A stretch of 64,000 nucleotides of DNA from Brumimicrobium aurantiacum. GTDB taxonomy: Bacteria > Bacteroidota > Bacteroidia > Flavobacteriales_D > Crocinitomicaceae. Shown here piece by piece: positions 36,208 through 45,340 of this stretch. Both the position numbers and the translations under genes were made by a program. Location of the stretch: contig NZ_QURB01000002.1 of the NCBI RefSeq assembly GCF_003402975.1, forward strand, positions 422,101 to 486,100, in the 5' to 3' direction. Below the pieces are notes generated by a model that had not been told where the DNA came from, did not search any database, and saw only the letters and a list, made by a program, of their open reading frames with translations. The stretch's first letter is position 1, and the number at the start of each line of letters is the position of its first letter.

Positions 36208-36624
36208 ATGAAACAACTATTTACACTAATGTTCTCTTTACTTTTTTCAACAGGTTTAATTCATGGTCAGGAACCAATTAACGAAGAAAAATTAGAATTT
36301 AAGAAGCTCGAACAGCTTACAAATTCTACATATAAACTTTATCATACCTCTAATGAAATGGGCAAATGGGTTTATCTAAAACTAAACACTGCCAACGGAA
36401 TGCTTACTCAATTGGTCATTGATGAAAAGAATAACTTAAGTTATGAAAACAATATCAATACCCTTCCGCTTGTAGAAAAATCGAACCAAATCAATGATCG
36501 TTTTGTTTTAAAATCAACTCCAAATAATTATACTTTCATTCTTTTAGATCAAATTAATGGACGAATGTGGAAAGTGTATTGGTCATTAGAGACAGAAGAA
36601 AGAGAAATAATTTCAATTCCTTAA
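36208..36624 (+). CDS. small secreted protein of unknown function
   Basis: 138 residues with a signal peptide ending at about residue 20 (GLIHGQ). The mature part has repeated aromatic beta strands such as MGKWVYLKLNTANGML, TPNNYTFILLDQINGRMWKVYWSLE. The last segment (DQINGRMWKVYW) resembles short repeats in proteins that track kinase or sensor outputs, but no named family is certain. It is 58 bp upstream of the Kelch gene, possibly co-transcribed. Confidence 0.6.
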   Translation: MKQLFTLMFSLLFSTGLIHGQEPINEEKLEFKKLEQLTNSTYKLYHTSNEMGKWVYLKLNTANGMLTQLVIDEKNNLSYENNINTLPLVEKSNQINDRFVLKSTPNNYTFILLDQINGRMWKVYWSLETEEREIISIP

Positions 36625-36682
36625 ATTCCACAACATTTATACATCTTTTACGTTGAACATTGTGTATTCAATCCACAATGAA

Positions 36683-37930
36683 ATGAAAACACCTATTCAT
36701 AAAACTACTTTTATCAATTCCGTTCAAGTTGCTCAGTTGTTGCTTCTTTATCTATCCTTCAATTTTTCATTTCTATTGAATGCGCAATCATGGCAACAGC
36801 TTGACGATTTTCCAGCTACAGAACGTGATGATGGGGTTTCTTTTGTTATTGGTGACAAAGCCTATTGTGGTACCGGATATAAAACAGGTTGGGTTGAAAC
36901 GAAAGATTTTCATGTTTTGGATATGAACACAGATCAATGGTCTACTGTTTCCTCATTACCTATTGGAGAAGAACGCCAGTACGCTTCAGCTTTCGCCTCT
37001 TCAACAAAAGGATTTGTATTTGGTGGAATTAAAGATGGTGATCATTTGAATGATTTATGGAAATATAATTCATCGCAAGACAGTTGGACAGAAATGACTC
37101 CATTACCTGCAGAAGGAAGGCGAGGTTCCGTCTCATTCGTAATTAATGGGGTTGCATATATTGTGGGTGGAAATACAGAAATAGAAAATGCAATTGATGA
37201 AGTTTGGGCGTATAATATCAATGATGATACATGGGAACAAAAAAACGACTTCCCTTTTGGTGGACTATATCGTGCATCAGGAACATCATCGGAGAATTAT
37301 GGATATTTGATTTTTGGTCAGAACGAAAGCAATAATTTAAACAATAAACTTTACGCGTATGACCCTATTTCGGATTCTTGGACTTTGAAAAGTACCTTTC
37401 CTGAAACTGGAAGAATGCATTCTTCCTTAAATTTAATTTCAAATCAATTGTTTGTCATTGCTGGAATAGATGATATGGATGTTTATCATAAGGATTTATG
37501 GCGATTTGATTTAAGTGACTCCACTTGGCATGAGTTAGTGGAAATTCCTGGAAATGTTCGAAAAGGTGGAATGGCTTTTAATAATGGTGACAATCTTTAT
37601 TACACTACTGGAATAAACGACCAGGACGTCAGATTAAAAGAATCATGGAAATGTGTTCAGCCCTTAAGCTTGGATAAAAAAGAGCTATCTCTCAATTTAT
37701 CCATCTATCCTAATCCAGCAAATGAAACACTTATTTTAGCTTGTAATAATTTCAACTTAGTCTCAAATAATGAAATAACTATTACTAATTCAATTGGGAA
37801 ACTTGTCACAAAGGTAAAAATGAATAGTGCACTGACCTTACTTGATATTTCACATTATTCAAAAGGAGTTTTTTTCGTTTCAATTCAAAATGAAAACATA
37901 CATCAAACTATAAAATTCATAAAGAAATAA
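36683..37930 (+). CDS. secreted Kelch-repeat protein with T9SS sorting domain
   Basis: About 415 residues from the ATG at 36683; an upstream TTG at 36653 is not needed. The signal peptide ends near FLLNAQ. Five to six Kelch-type repeats (about residues 40-320) show the pattern GxxAYxxGG....DxWxYxxxxxxWxxxxxxP, for example VAYIVGGNTEIENAIDEVW and GYLIFGQNESNNLNNKLY, forming a beta-propeller. The C-terminal 75 residues are a T9SS sorting domain (LSIYPNPANETLIL, SIGKLVTKV, GVFFVSIQN). It is probably a surface or released binding protein. The CAP-domain gene follows 7 bp later. Confidence 0.88.
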   Translation: MKTPIHKTTFINSVQVAQLLLLYLSFNFSFLLNAQSWQQLDDFPATERDDGVSFVIGDKAYCGTGYKTGWVETKDFHVLDMNTDQWSTVSSLPIGEERQYASAFASSTKGFVFGGIKDGDHLNDLWKYNSSQDSWTEMTPLPAEGRRGSVSFVINGVAYIVGGNTEIENAIDEVWAYNINDDTWEQKNDFPFGGLYRASGTSSENYGYLIFGQNESNNLNNKLYAYDPISDSWTLKSTFPETGRMHSSLNLISNQLFVIAGIDDMDVYHKDLWRFDLSDSTWHELVEIPGNVRKGGMAFNNGDNLYYTTGINDQDVRLKESWKCVQPLSLDKKELSLNLSIYPNPANETLILACNNFNLVSNNEITITNSIGKLVTKVKMNSALTLLDISHYSKGVFFVSIQNENIHQTIKFIKK

Positions 37931-37937
37931 GAAGAAA

Positions 37938-38519
37938 ATGAAAGTTCCAGGTTTAAAAATAATTTTGATAATAACCATAAGTAATCTATTGCTTTTTGCT
38001 ACTACTTTACATAGTCAGGTACCAATTTACTTTGAATCGGATGTTATTGCTGATACACTTTATTTCGGCTTACCAACAGGAGAAGAAGATATTCCACAAG
38101 AATTTAAAGAAGAAGAGCAGGCGATGATGAATTTAATCAATGCAGAACGAAAACGTTTTGGTTTAAAACCACTGAAAATTGATACTGCACTTTCTGCTGC
38201 TTGCAGATATCATGCCTATGACATGGCTACACAAAATTACATTAGTCATACAGGTTATGACAGAGGTAAAGACGGAAAGCGTAAATTTGCAAATTCTACA
38301 TTTGAAAGAATTTCTCAATTTTACGATGCAACAACTTTAATTAATGAGAACATTGCATTCGGTTCTAAAAACGTAGAAGATATGTTTAATTTATGGGTAG
38401 AAAGTGATGGACATTATAAAAATATGCTTGCACCCAATAGCAGAGTTGCTGGAATAGGTCTGGTCTATATTCCTGAGAGTGAGTATAAATATTACTGGGT
38501 TTATAATTCAGCAGAATAA
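37938..38519 (+). CDS. secreted CAP (SCP-like) domain protein
   Basis: 193 residues with an N-terminal signal peptide ending near TTLHSQ. The CAP domain (about residues 60-193) has the expected tetrad positions: His in CRYHAYDMA, Glu in NENIAFGS, Glu/His in WVESDGHYKNML, and the closing GIGLVYI. Bacterial CAP proteins are extracellular; enzymatic activity is mostly unproven. It is 7 bp downstream of the Kelch gene, so both are likely exported together. Confidence 0.9.
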   Translation: MKVPGLKIILIITISNLLLFATTLHSQVPIYFESDVIADTLYFGLPTGEEDIPQEFKEEEQAMMNLINAERKRFGLKPLKIDTALSAACRYHAYDMATQNYISHTGYDRGKDGKRKFANSTFERISQFYDATTLINENIAFGSKNVEDMFNLWVESDGHYKNMLAPNSRVAGIGLVYIPESEYKYYWVYNSAE

Positions 38520-38549
38520 TTTAGCGCTTCAAAAAGTGTATAAAATCAT

Positions 38550-38557
38550 TATTTTTG
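38550..38557 (+). promoter_or_regulatory. -7 promoter element TATTTTTG
   Basis: Matches TAnnTTTG, 19 bp before the TPR/AraC gene start. A TTC lies where the -33 TTG is expected. Confidence 0.5.
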
Positions 38558-38575
38558 CGCTTTAAATAAATACCT

Positions 38576-40156
38576 ATGATCAATAGTTACCGTCTAATTT
38601 CAATTCTTCTACTCCAAGTAATCATTTCAAATTATACTTTTTCAAAAGATAACATAACTGAAGCGGAATTTGATAGTGTATACTTTCATATTGCTTCAAC
38701 TTCACTTACTCACAATCTTGACAATGCATTAAGTTTATCTGATTCTCTCTATAAGGTCAGCAAAAAACCTTCACAACAAATTAGAAGTTTATTATTGAAA
38801 GCCTATGTTAATGAAAACATGGGAAAAATTGATGAAGCTGTATATCTAGCAACCAAAGCTGAAAAGAAGGCCCAACAAAAAAATCATTTTGATCTTGCTA
38901 CTAAAGCTGCTGGTTACATTTCATCATTATATCAAAGTGTTAACCTACACAGTGAAGCAGAACGTTATTTACTTAAGGCAGAACAAGCAAATGCTATGCT
39001 AAAGGATGATGAAATGTTTGCTTTAAGGCAAAGTATTATTCTTCATGATAAAGCCTTTTTAGAAATTGAGAAGGGGAACTATGAAAATGCATTAAAACAA
39101 TTGCATCTTTCCGAAAAAATGTTGGATGAATACGATAGTTCATATATTAAATCGTATTCACTGAGTACAATTTATGAGTCATTTATAGATGTGAATATTC
39201 AACTAGAAAATTACCAAAAAGCCCAAGCATATGTTGACACTCTAAAAACCTATAATGAAACTAATGATGATGCGATTCTAAGTCTATTAAATGGACATAT
39301 TGGAAAGATTGCTTTAGAGCAAAACAATTATGATAAATCGATATCTCATTTAAATAAGGCTTTGGAATATTCGAAGACTTCAGAGAATATGAAATTCATT
39401 AAAAAAACTTATGATAGACTTCATCAATATTTTAGCAAAATAAAAGACTATCCTAATGCGCTTCGTTTTCAAAATAAGATTGACAGTATAACCACGCTAG
39501 AAATAGAACAAAATAAAGTCATTACAGAAAGTATACTCGAAAAGTTAAGGAAGGAAGAAGAGTCTTGGTCTTCAAAAAACAAGGTTTATATTTTAATTAT
39601 TTCAATTTTAGTTATTTTACTTTTAATATCGGTTTTTTATATTAAAAATAAGCGTTTACAATTAAAATCGAATCTTAAGAAAGATGATAAAGAGGTCAAA
39701 GTAGAACCTACTCCTACTCCACAATTAAAAAACGAAGAAGTAAAATCTCATGGATTTACAATTCCTAAAGAAACAGAATTAAGAATTCTCAAAAACTTAA
39801 AGATTCTTGAAGAGAATAAATTCTTTTTATCTAGGGATGTTTCCCTATCCGCAACTACATCCAAATTGAACAGTAATACACGTTATGTATCTCAAGTAAT
39901 TAGAAAGAATAAAAATAAAGACTTTACTAGTTATGTCAACGAATTAAAAATAAATTACGTCATCGATTTGTGGAAAAACGATCCAAAAGCAATTAACTAC
40001 AAACTTTCCCATATCGCGGAATTATCTGGATTTACCTCACATAGTAATTTCACATTTGTATTTAAAAAATTAACGAAAATGACACCTTCGAATTGTTTAG
40101 AGAAAATCAAAAAAGAGAATTTGAAGAAACAATCAGCTGATAATAAAGAGGTTTAA
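38576..40156 (+). CDS. TPR-transmembrane-AraC type regulator
   Basis: 526 residues. The N-terminus is a signal peptide (ends about residue 23). TPR repeats fill about residues 45-320 (for example KAYVNENMGKIDEAVYLATKAE, LGHIGKIALEQNNYDKSI-like). A membrane helix follows (VYILIISILVILLLISVFYI, about 337-356), then a cytoplasmic linker and an AraC-family HTH at the C-terminus (about 430-520: YVSQVIRKNKNKDFTSYV, LSHIAELSGFTSHSNFTFVF). This architecture makes a one-component transmembrane regulator with periplasmic TPRs as the sensor. Target genes are unknown; a link to the neighbouring secreted proteins is only positional. Confidence 0.88.
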   Translation: MINSYRLISILLLQVIISNYTFSKDNITEAEFDSVYFHIASTSLTHNLDNALSLSDSLYKVSKKPSQQIRSLLLKAYVNENMGKIDEAVYLATKAEKKAQQKNHFDLATKAAGYISSLYQSVNLHSEAERYLLKAEQANAMLKDDEMFALRQSIILHDKAFLEIEKGNYENALKQLHLSEKMLDEYDSSYIKSYSLSTIYESFIDVNIQLENYQKAQAYVDTLKTYNETNDDAILSLLNGHIGKIALEQNNYDKSISHLNKALEYSKTSENMKFIKKTYDRLHQYFSKIKDYPNALRFQNKIDSITTLEIEQNKVITESILEKLRKEEESWSSKNKVYILIISILVILLLISVFYIKNKRLQLKSNLKKDDKEVKVEPTPTPQLKNEEVKSHGFTIPKETELRILKNLKILEENKFFLSRDVSLSATTSKLNSNTRYVSQVIRKNKNKDFTSYVNELKINYVIDLWKNDPKAINYKLSHIAELSGFTSHSNFTFVFKKLTKMTPSNCLEKIKKENLKKQSADNKEV

Positions 40157-40427
40157 ATAATAGTATAACAGAATTACATTTCTATTTTAAAATGAGGTAT
40201 TTATTGATATCTTTTCACAAATGATTACATATAATTAGAATAGTATATCAATAAACTCTATTAAAATCAACTTGATATAATCAGCTGTATTCCTAAAATA
40301 TTTTGGGGAATCAATTTTGAAATATAATTTGCTTTACAACATTTTCTTATTGTTTCTGAACAATATTGTTATTTTTATGTTCAATAGACTGCAACAAGTT
40401 TAAATATTAAAATTATATTACAAACGT

Positions 40428-41492
40428 ATGATCGAAACCAAAAAGAAGAAGAAACTAAAATCACTTAAACGAAGAAAAAGTTATTTATCTGAAGCAAAAA
40501 ATCAAATTTTTCTTTTAGAAAGAGAACAACTTATTGGTCCCCGATTTGGCGAAAAACTTAAAGAACATAATCAATTCCCCCTTAAACCTAGAACAATTGA
40601 TATTCTTCAATTAAATTTAGGATATATGTGTGATCTTACCTGCGAGCATTGTCACGTTGATGCTGGTCCAGATCGAAAAGAAATCATGACCAAAGAGACA
40701 TTAGAAGATGTACTTAAAATCATCGATACTGCGAATGTTAAAACAGTAGATTTAACCGGAGGTGCACCAGAAATGAATCCTCACTTTTTATGGTTAGTGG
40801 AAGAATTAACCAAACGAAATGTAAAGGCAATTGTAAGAAGTAATTTAACGATTCTTGTTTCGAATAAACACTATAAAACCTATCCAGATTTTTTCAAAAA
40901 ACACAATGTTGAGGTTATTGCTTCAATGCCGTGCTACACGAAAGAAAATGTGGATAAACAACGTGGTGATGGTGTATTTAACCGTTCCATTGAGGCTTTA
41001 TTGAAATTAAATGAAATTGGCTATGGAATAGAAGGTTCTGGACTAGATTTACATTTAGTATTTAATCCTGGAGGTGCAAGTTTACCACCCGAACAATCTG
41101 CCCTAGAAAAGGATTATAAAAAGCAATTGCGCGATGATTGGAATATTGAGTTTAATTCCTTGTATACGATTACCAATTTACCAATATCAAGATACCTAGA
41201 TTTCCTTTTAGCAGCGAATAAATATGAAAGCTACATGGAAACTTTGATCAACGCATATAATCCTGCAGCTGCAGAAAATGTAATGTGTAAAGACACTATT
41301 TCTGTAGATTGGGAAGGATATTTATACGATTGTGATTTCAACCAAATGCTACAATTAAAAGTACAAGGAAAACGCCAGCATGTTAAGGATTTTGATGAAG
41401 ATGAGTTGTTAAAAAGAAAAATCACCATTGGTCAACATTGTTATGGATGTACTGCAGGGGCGGGATCAAGCTGCCAAGGGACAACCACATAA
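40428..41492 (+). CDS. arsS: arsenosugar biosynthesis radical SAM protein ArsS
   Basis: 354 residues. The radical SAM cluster motif CDLTCEHCHVDAGP is near residue 65. The ArsS-specific C-terminal region is clear: CKDTISVDWEGYLYDCDFNQML, then HCYGCTAGAGSSCQG at the end. ArsS enzymes couple methylated arsenic to adenosyl-derived intermediates on the way to arsenosugars. A TIGR04282 glycosyltransferase, the usual partner, follows 58 bp later, which supports the call. No ArsM methyltransferase or arsenic repressor is adjacent. Confidence 0.92.
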   Translation: MIETKKKKKLKSLKRRKSYLSEAKNQIFLLEREQLIGPRFGEKLKEHNQFPLKPRTIDILQLNLGYMCDLTCEHCHVDAGPDRKEIMTKETLEDVLKIIDTANVKTVDLTGGAPEMNPHFLWLVEELTKRNVKAIVRSNLTILVSNKHYKTYPDFFKKHNVEVIASMPCYTKENVDKQRGDGVFNRSIEALLKLNEIGYGIEGSGLDLHLVFNPGGASLPPEQSALEKDYKKQLRDDWNIEFNSLYTITNLPISRYLDFLLAANKYESYMETLINAYNPAAAENVMCKDTISVDWEGYLYDCDFNQMLQLKVQGKRQHVKDFDEDELLKRKITIGQHCYGCTAGAGSSCQGTTT

Positions 41493-41550
41493 ATAACAAC
41501 ACTTTAAACAATATTATCTAAACTTTTAATATAATCATATTTCTTGCTTT

Positions 41551-42168
41551 ATGAATACTAAAAATGCCTTAATAATAATGACCAAAGACCCTGTTTTAGG
41601 TCAATGTAAAACGCGCTTAGCAAAAACAATTGGGGATGAAAAAGCATTAGAAGTTTATATACAGTTACTCGATTATACAGCTGATTTTTCGAAGAAAGTA
41701 AATGCTGATAAATTCATTTATAGTACAGCAGAATTAAAAGATAAAACGCGCTGGGAAAGTAATCAAACTTTATTTAATCTTCAAAGTAATGGCGATTTAG
41801 GTAACCGAATGAACACAGCTTTAGAAGCTGTTTTTCATTTGGGTTATCATAAAGCTGTTGTCATTGGTTCAGATTGTGCTGAAATTGACGAAAACACCAT
41901 TCAAAAAGCTTATGATGAGTTAGCATCCAATGACGTTGTTGTTGGACCCGCTTTAGATGGTGGATACTACCTCATCGGAATGAAAAAAGCCACTCCTGCT
42001 CTATTCCAAGACATTGAATGGAGTACCGAAAATGTTTGCCCTTCAACAATATCTATTGCCAAGCAAAATCAATTGAGTATTGCCCTACTTGAAGCTAAAT
42101 CAGATATTGATTTTGAAGAAGATTTAAACCGTAAAGGGTATATTCAATGGAAAGTTAAACAAGAATAA
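41551..42168 (+). CDS. TIGR04282-type arsenosugar biosynthesis glycosyltransferase
   Basis: 205 residues. N-terminal MTKDPVLGQCKTRLAKTIGD, then VVIGSDCAEID, VVGPALDGGYYLIGM and DIDFEEDLNRK define the family of small GT-A-like nucleotidyl/glycosyl transferases adjacent to arsS. It probably acts with ArsS in making arsenosugars. It ends 82 bp before a bidirectional terminator hairpin facing priA. Confidence 0.9.
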   Translation: MNTKNALIIMTKDPVLGQCKTRLAKTIGDEKALEVYIQLLDYTADFSKKVNADKFIYSTAELKDKTRWESNQTLFNLQSNGDLGNRMNTALEAVFHLGYHKAVVIGSDCAEIDENTIQKAYDELASNDVVVGPALDGGYYLIGMKKATPALFQDIEWSTENVCPSTISIAKQNQLSIALLEAKSDIDFEEDLNRKGYIQWKVKQE

Positions 42169-42249
42169 TAGTTTAAATTGAGTACAACCCAATCACTAGA
42201 AATAAACCTTGTATTTCCTTTTTAGTTTTTTTCTACATGAAACATATCG

Positions 42250-42295
42250 TTTTTAAAATGGAAGCGTGTTAGCAAGGCATATTCCATTTTAAAAA
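42250..42295. terminator. bidirectional terminator between arsenosugar genes and priA
   Basis: Perfect 14-bp stem TTTTTAAAATGGAA (42250-42263) / TTCCATTTTAAAAA (42282-42295) with an 18-nt loop, A/T-rich at both outer ends so it can serve both convergent genes. It abuts the priA stop. Confidence 0.85.
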
Positions 42296-44779
42296 TTAAG
42301 AAGGGTCAACGTCGATGATAATCCTCACAGACTTATTATAAGCCACACTATAAAAATCATCAATCTTTTGCTGCAATAACTTCTTCACTTTTTTATGTGA
42401 TGCTTCACGTTCCACCTTCAAACGAATAACTTTCAAATAACTATTTTGAATTCGTTTCACAACAGGAAATTCTGGACCTAGCACTCGACTTCCAAAAACT
42501 GCGACTAATCTATCAGCTAAATCGGCAGCCATCATTTCTAGTTTATTCGGATCTCTGTGCTTCAAAGTTAGATTTATCATCTTGTAAAAAGGCGGATAGA
42601 AATAATTCTTGCGTTCAATCAATTCATTTTTATACATTCCGATAAAATCGTGATTGATGACATGCTGAATAATCCAATGATCTGGATCATAAGTTTGAAT
42701 AACTACTTTCCCTCGCTTTGTCTTTCTTCCTGAACGTCCAGAAACTTGTGACATCAATTGATAACTACGTTCAAAAGCACGGAAATCTGGTCGATTCAAC
42801 ATCATATCTGCATCGAGAATCCCGACCAGACTCACATTATCAAAATCTAATCCTTTGGTAACCATTTGCGTACCGACAAGAATATCTATTTTACGATCAT
42901 CGAAATCACGTAAAATATTTTCATAACTATTCTTTTGTCGCGTAGTATCTAAATCAAGTCTTTGCACGCGAACTCCAGGCAAAATAATAGACAATTCATC
43001 CTCTATCTTCTCTGTTCCAAATCCAATCATTTTTAAACGGTTACTCTGACATTTTGGACAAGCTCCAACTGGAGGCGTGAAGTAACTACAATAATGACAT
43101 TTGAGAATATTACTATTCTTGTGATACGTTAGTGAAACATCACAGTTTTTACAATGCGGATTCCAACCACACACTTCACAAGCCCAAACAGGATTATATC
43201 CTCTTCTATTTTGGAATAAAATGATTTGCTCTTTATTTTCAAGTGCTTCTTTCATGTGTTCAACCAAGAATCCAGAAAAGTCAGATTGCATGGTTTTATC
43301 CCTTTTCTCTTTTTTAAGATTGGCAGTAAAAATCTCTGGCATCATCAAGTCACCAAATCGTTTATCTAAACTCACCAATCCATACTTTCCTTCTTCCGCA
43401 TTGAAAAATGTTTCCATTGCTGGAGTAGCAGAACCCAATAGCACTTTGGCATCATGAAAGGCCCTTAAAACAATTGCAGTGTCTCTTCCGTTATATCTCG
43501 GACTCGGGTCATATTGCTTAAACGAAGATTCATGTTCTTCATCAACGATGATTAATCCAAGATTTCTAAAAGGCAAGAAAACTGCACTTCTCGCACCGAG
43601 TACAATTTGAAACTTTGTGGTATCATTATGCAATAATGAATTCCATATTTCAACACGTTCATTTTGATTAAATCGAGAATGGTAAACCCCAACCTTATCA
43701 CCAAAATAGCGTTGCAAACGTTGAATTAATTGAGTGGTTAAAGCAATTTCAGGCAATAAAAATAAAACTTGTTTACCTTGATCTAGTTGCTCTTGTATTA
43801 ACTCAACATATATTTCTGTTTTTCCAGAACCCGTAACCCCGTGTAAAAGTGTTACGTCTTTCTCTATGAAAGAAGTTCTAATTTCATCTAAAGCTGATTG
43901 TTGTGCTTCCGAAAGTGATTTAAAAGAAGAATCAGCCTCGCTACCTTCCGCTAATCTTGAAATCTCAAGACGTTTAATTTCTAAAACCTCATCTTTATTT
44001 AGTGTATTAATAGAAGACGCAGAAGCTCCATGCTCAACGAGTTCTGAACGCAAAATAGGTGTTGATTCACCCTGCTTATAACTTCCTAATTTTAGAAGCG
44101 TCAGTAAGACATCCAATTGCTTCTTCTTTCTTGCGTTTTCGCTATACACTTTTATTAAAGCTTCAATTTGCTCATCAGATTGATAAGCCTTAGCAAATTC
44201 AACAAACAACTGTGTTTTAGGAGCGTATTTCTGTTTTAAATCCTCTTGAGTAATTATTACTCTTTTTTCAATCAAAGATTTAATTACAGGTTGTATGGTT
44301 TTAATCCCAAGAATATCCGAAATTTCCTTCAGGTCTAGTTCATTTTGAATTTCTAAAGCTTCAAAAACTTGGTATTCTTTATCCGTGAGTCGATCAAGAT
44401 TCCCTTCATATTCTGGATGGAGTAAAACTTTTGTTTCACTTCCCAATTTAAAATTTGAAGGCAAAGCAGCATTCATCACATCTCCAAGTGGAGCCATGTA
44501 ATATTCAGAAATCCAATTCCACAATTTAAATTGTTTCCCTGTGATTATTGGAGCATCATCCAATACCGCTTCAACATATTTTGATTGGTAACCTTCCGGC
44601 ACCTTTTCATGTATTTTAATGATAATTCCCGTTTGTAGTTTTGAACGACCAAAAGGTACAACAACCCTTACACCCGTTTTAATGTGTTCATTCATTTCAA
44701 ATGGCACACGATAGGTAAAAGCGTTATTGATGGGTACAGGTAGGATTACATCTACGAAATATGTTTTTCTTTCTTCCAC
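42296..44779 (-). CDS. priA: primosomal replication protein N' (PriA helicase)
   Basis: 827 residues, normal PriA length. N-terminal DNA-binding domain (LPVPINNAFTYRVP, VVPFGRSKLQTGII), helicase with Walker A GVTGSGKTEIY, DEEH box (VDEEHESSFKQYD), ARSAVFLPF, zinc-binding Cys cluster CEVCGWNPHCKNCD / CHYC / CPKC, then VGTQMVTKGLDFDNV and QVSGRSGRK. It restarts stalled replication forks by loading the replicative helicase. Transcribed away from tmRNA. A TAACTTTG element (complement of 44784-44791) directly abuts the start, hinting at a very short leader. Confidence 0.97.
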   Translation of the reverse strand: MEERKTYFVDVILPVPINNAFTYRVPFEMNEHIKTGVRVVVPFGRSKLQTGIIIKIHEKVPEGYQSKYVEAVLDDAPIITGKQFKLWNWISEYYMAPLGDVMNAALPSNFKLGSETKVLLHPEYEGNLDRLTDKEYQVFEALEIQNELDLKEISDILGIKTIQPVIKSLIEKRVIITQEDLKQKYAPKTQLFVEFAKAYQSDEQIEALIKVYSENARKKKQLDVLLTLLKLGSYKQGESTPILRSELVEHGASASSINTLNKDEVLEIKRLEISRLAEGSEADSSFKSLSEAQQSALDEIRTSFIEKDVTLLHGVTGSGKTEIYVELIQEQLDQGKQVLFLLPEIALTTQLIQRLQRYFGDKVGVYHSRFNQNERVEIWNSLLHNDTTKFQIVLGARSAVFLPFRNLGLIIVDEEHESSFKQYDPSPRYNGRDTAIVLRAFHDAKVLLGSATPAMETFFNAEEGKYGLVSLDKRFGDLMMPEIFTANLKKEKRDKTMQSDFSGFLVEHMKEALENKEQIILFQNRRGYNPVWACEVCGWNPHCKNCDVSLTYHKNSNILKCHYCSYFTPPVGACPKCQSNRLKMIGFGTEKIEDELSIILPGVRVQRLDLDTTRQKNSYENILRDFDDRKIDILVGTQMVTKGLDFDNVSLVGILDADMMLNRPDFRAFERSYQLMSQVSGRSGRKTKRGKVVIQTYDPDHWIIQHVINHDFIGMYKNELIERKNYFYPPFYKMINLTLKHRDPNKLEMMAADLADRLVAVFGSRVLGPEFPVVKRIQNSYLKVIRLKVEREASHKKVKKLLQQKIDDFYSVAYNKSVRIIIDVDPS

Positions 44780-44889
44780 ATTCCAAAGTTAAGAATGAAG
44801 AGGAAAACACGAACAGTAAAATCGGAAAAAGTCAAAAAAATAAAAGCTTTAAATTCACCGTTAATAACATTTTTTAATGCTTAGTCTTA

Positions 44890-44919
44890 TTGGATGTCAT
44901 AATAAGTTATGTATATTTG
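44890..44919 (+). promoter_or_regulatory. tmRNA promoter (TTG-N19-TAnnTTTG)
   Basis: TTG at 44890-44892, 19-nt spacer and TATATTTG at 44912-44919 exactly match the Bacteroidota sigma-A consensus. Transcription should begin within about 10 nt, just before the mature tmRNA 5' end at 44935. Confidence 0.88.
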
Positions 44920-44934
44920 CAGGACTAATTATAT

Positions 44935-45336
44935 GGGGCTGACCTGGATTTGACAGCAACTGCATCTAATTAGTATAAGCATGTCGAGCCATGTGGTGAG
45001 TCTCGTTAATCTCTGGTCACACACGATAATTGACAACACGTCATATAATCTTGCAGCCTAATAACCTCAGGTTATTACGCTTAATCCACTCCGAAGCACA
45101 GTAAGAGGGACAAGTTTCTCGCCAGTTCTCCCGTCTCATGAGCGCTGGATCCCGAGAAATCAACAATTTGAGAATAGTTTGTAAACGGCTTCTGTTTGCA
45201 TGCGAAATTGAATGAAGATAAGTTATGGTAAGGGTGTTTGTGTCCGTTCCATAATCGAAAACCTAATCACAAACTAAACATGTAGAAGGCTGATTATTTC
45301 ATTGTTTGGACGAGGGTTCGAACCCCTCCAGCTCCA
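44935..45336 (+). ncRNA. ssrA: transfer-messenger RNA
   Basis: About 402 nt. The 5' end GGGGCTG pairs with CAGCTCC at the 3' end as a 7-bp acceptor stem. The 3' T-arm reads GAGGGTTCGAACCCCTC. The conserved GACCTGGATTTGACAGC stretch follows the 5' end. The tag reading frame, with stop codons TAA TAA at 45059, runs from about 45032: GAC AAC ACG TCA TAT AAT CTT GCA GCC, giving a tag (A)DNTSYNLAA with the usual LAA end. The resume codon is inferred from ATAATT standing where E. coli has ATAGTC. CCA is not fully encoded (ACA follows). tmRNA rescues stalled ribosomes with SmpB. Confidence 0.96.
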
Positions 45337-45340
45337 CAAA

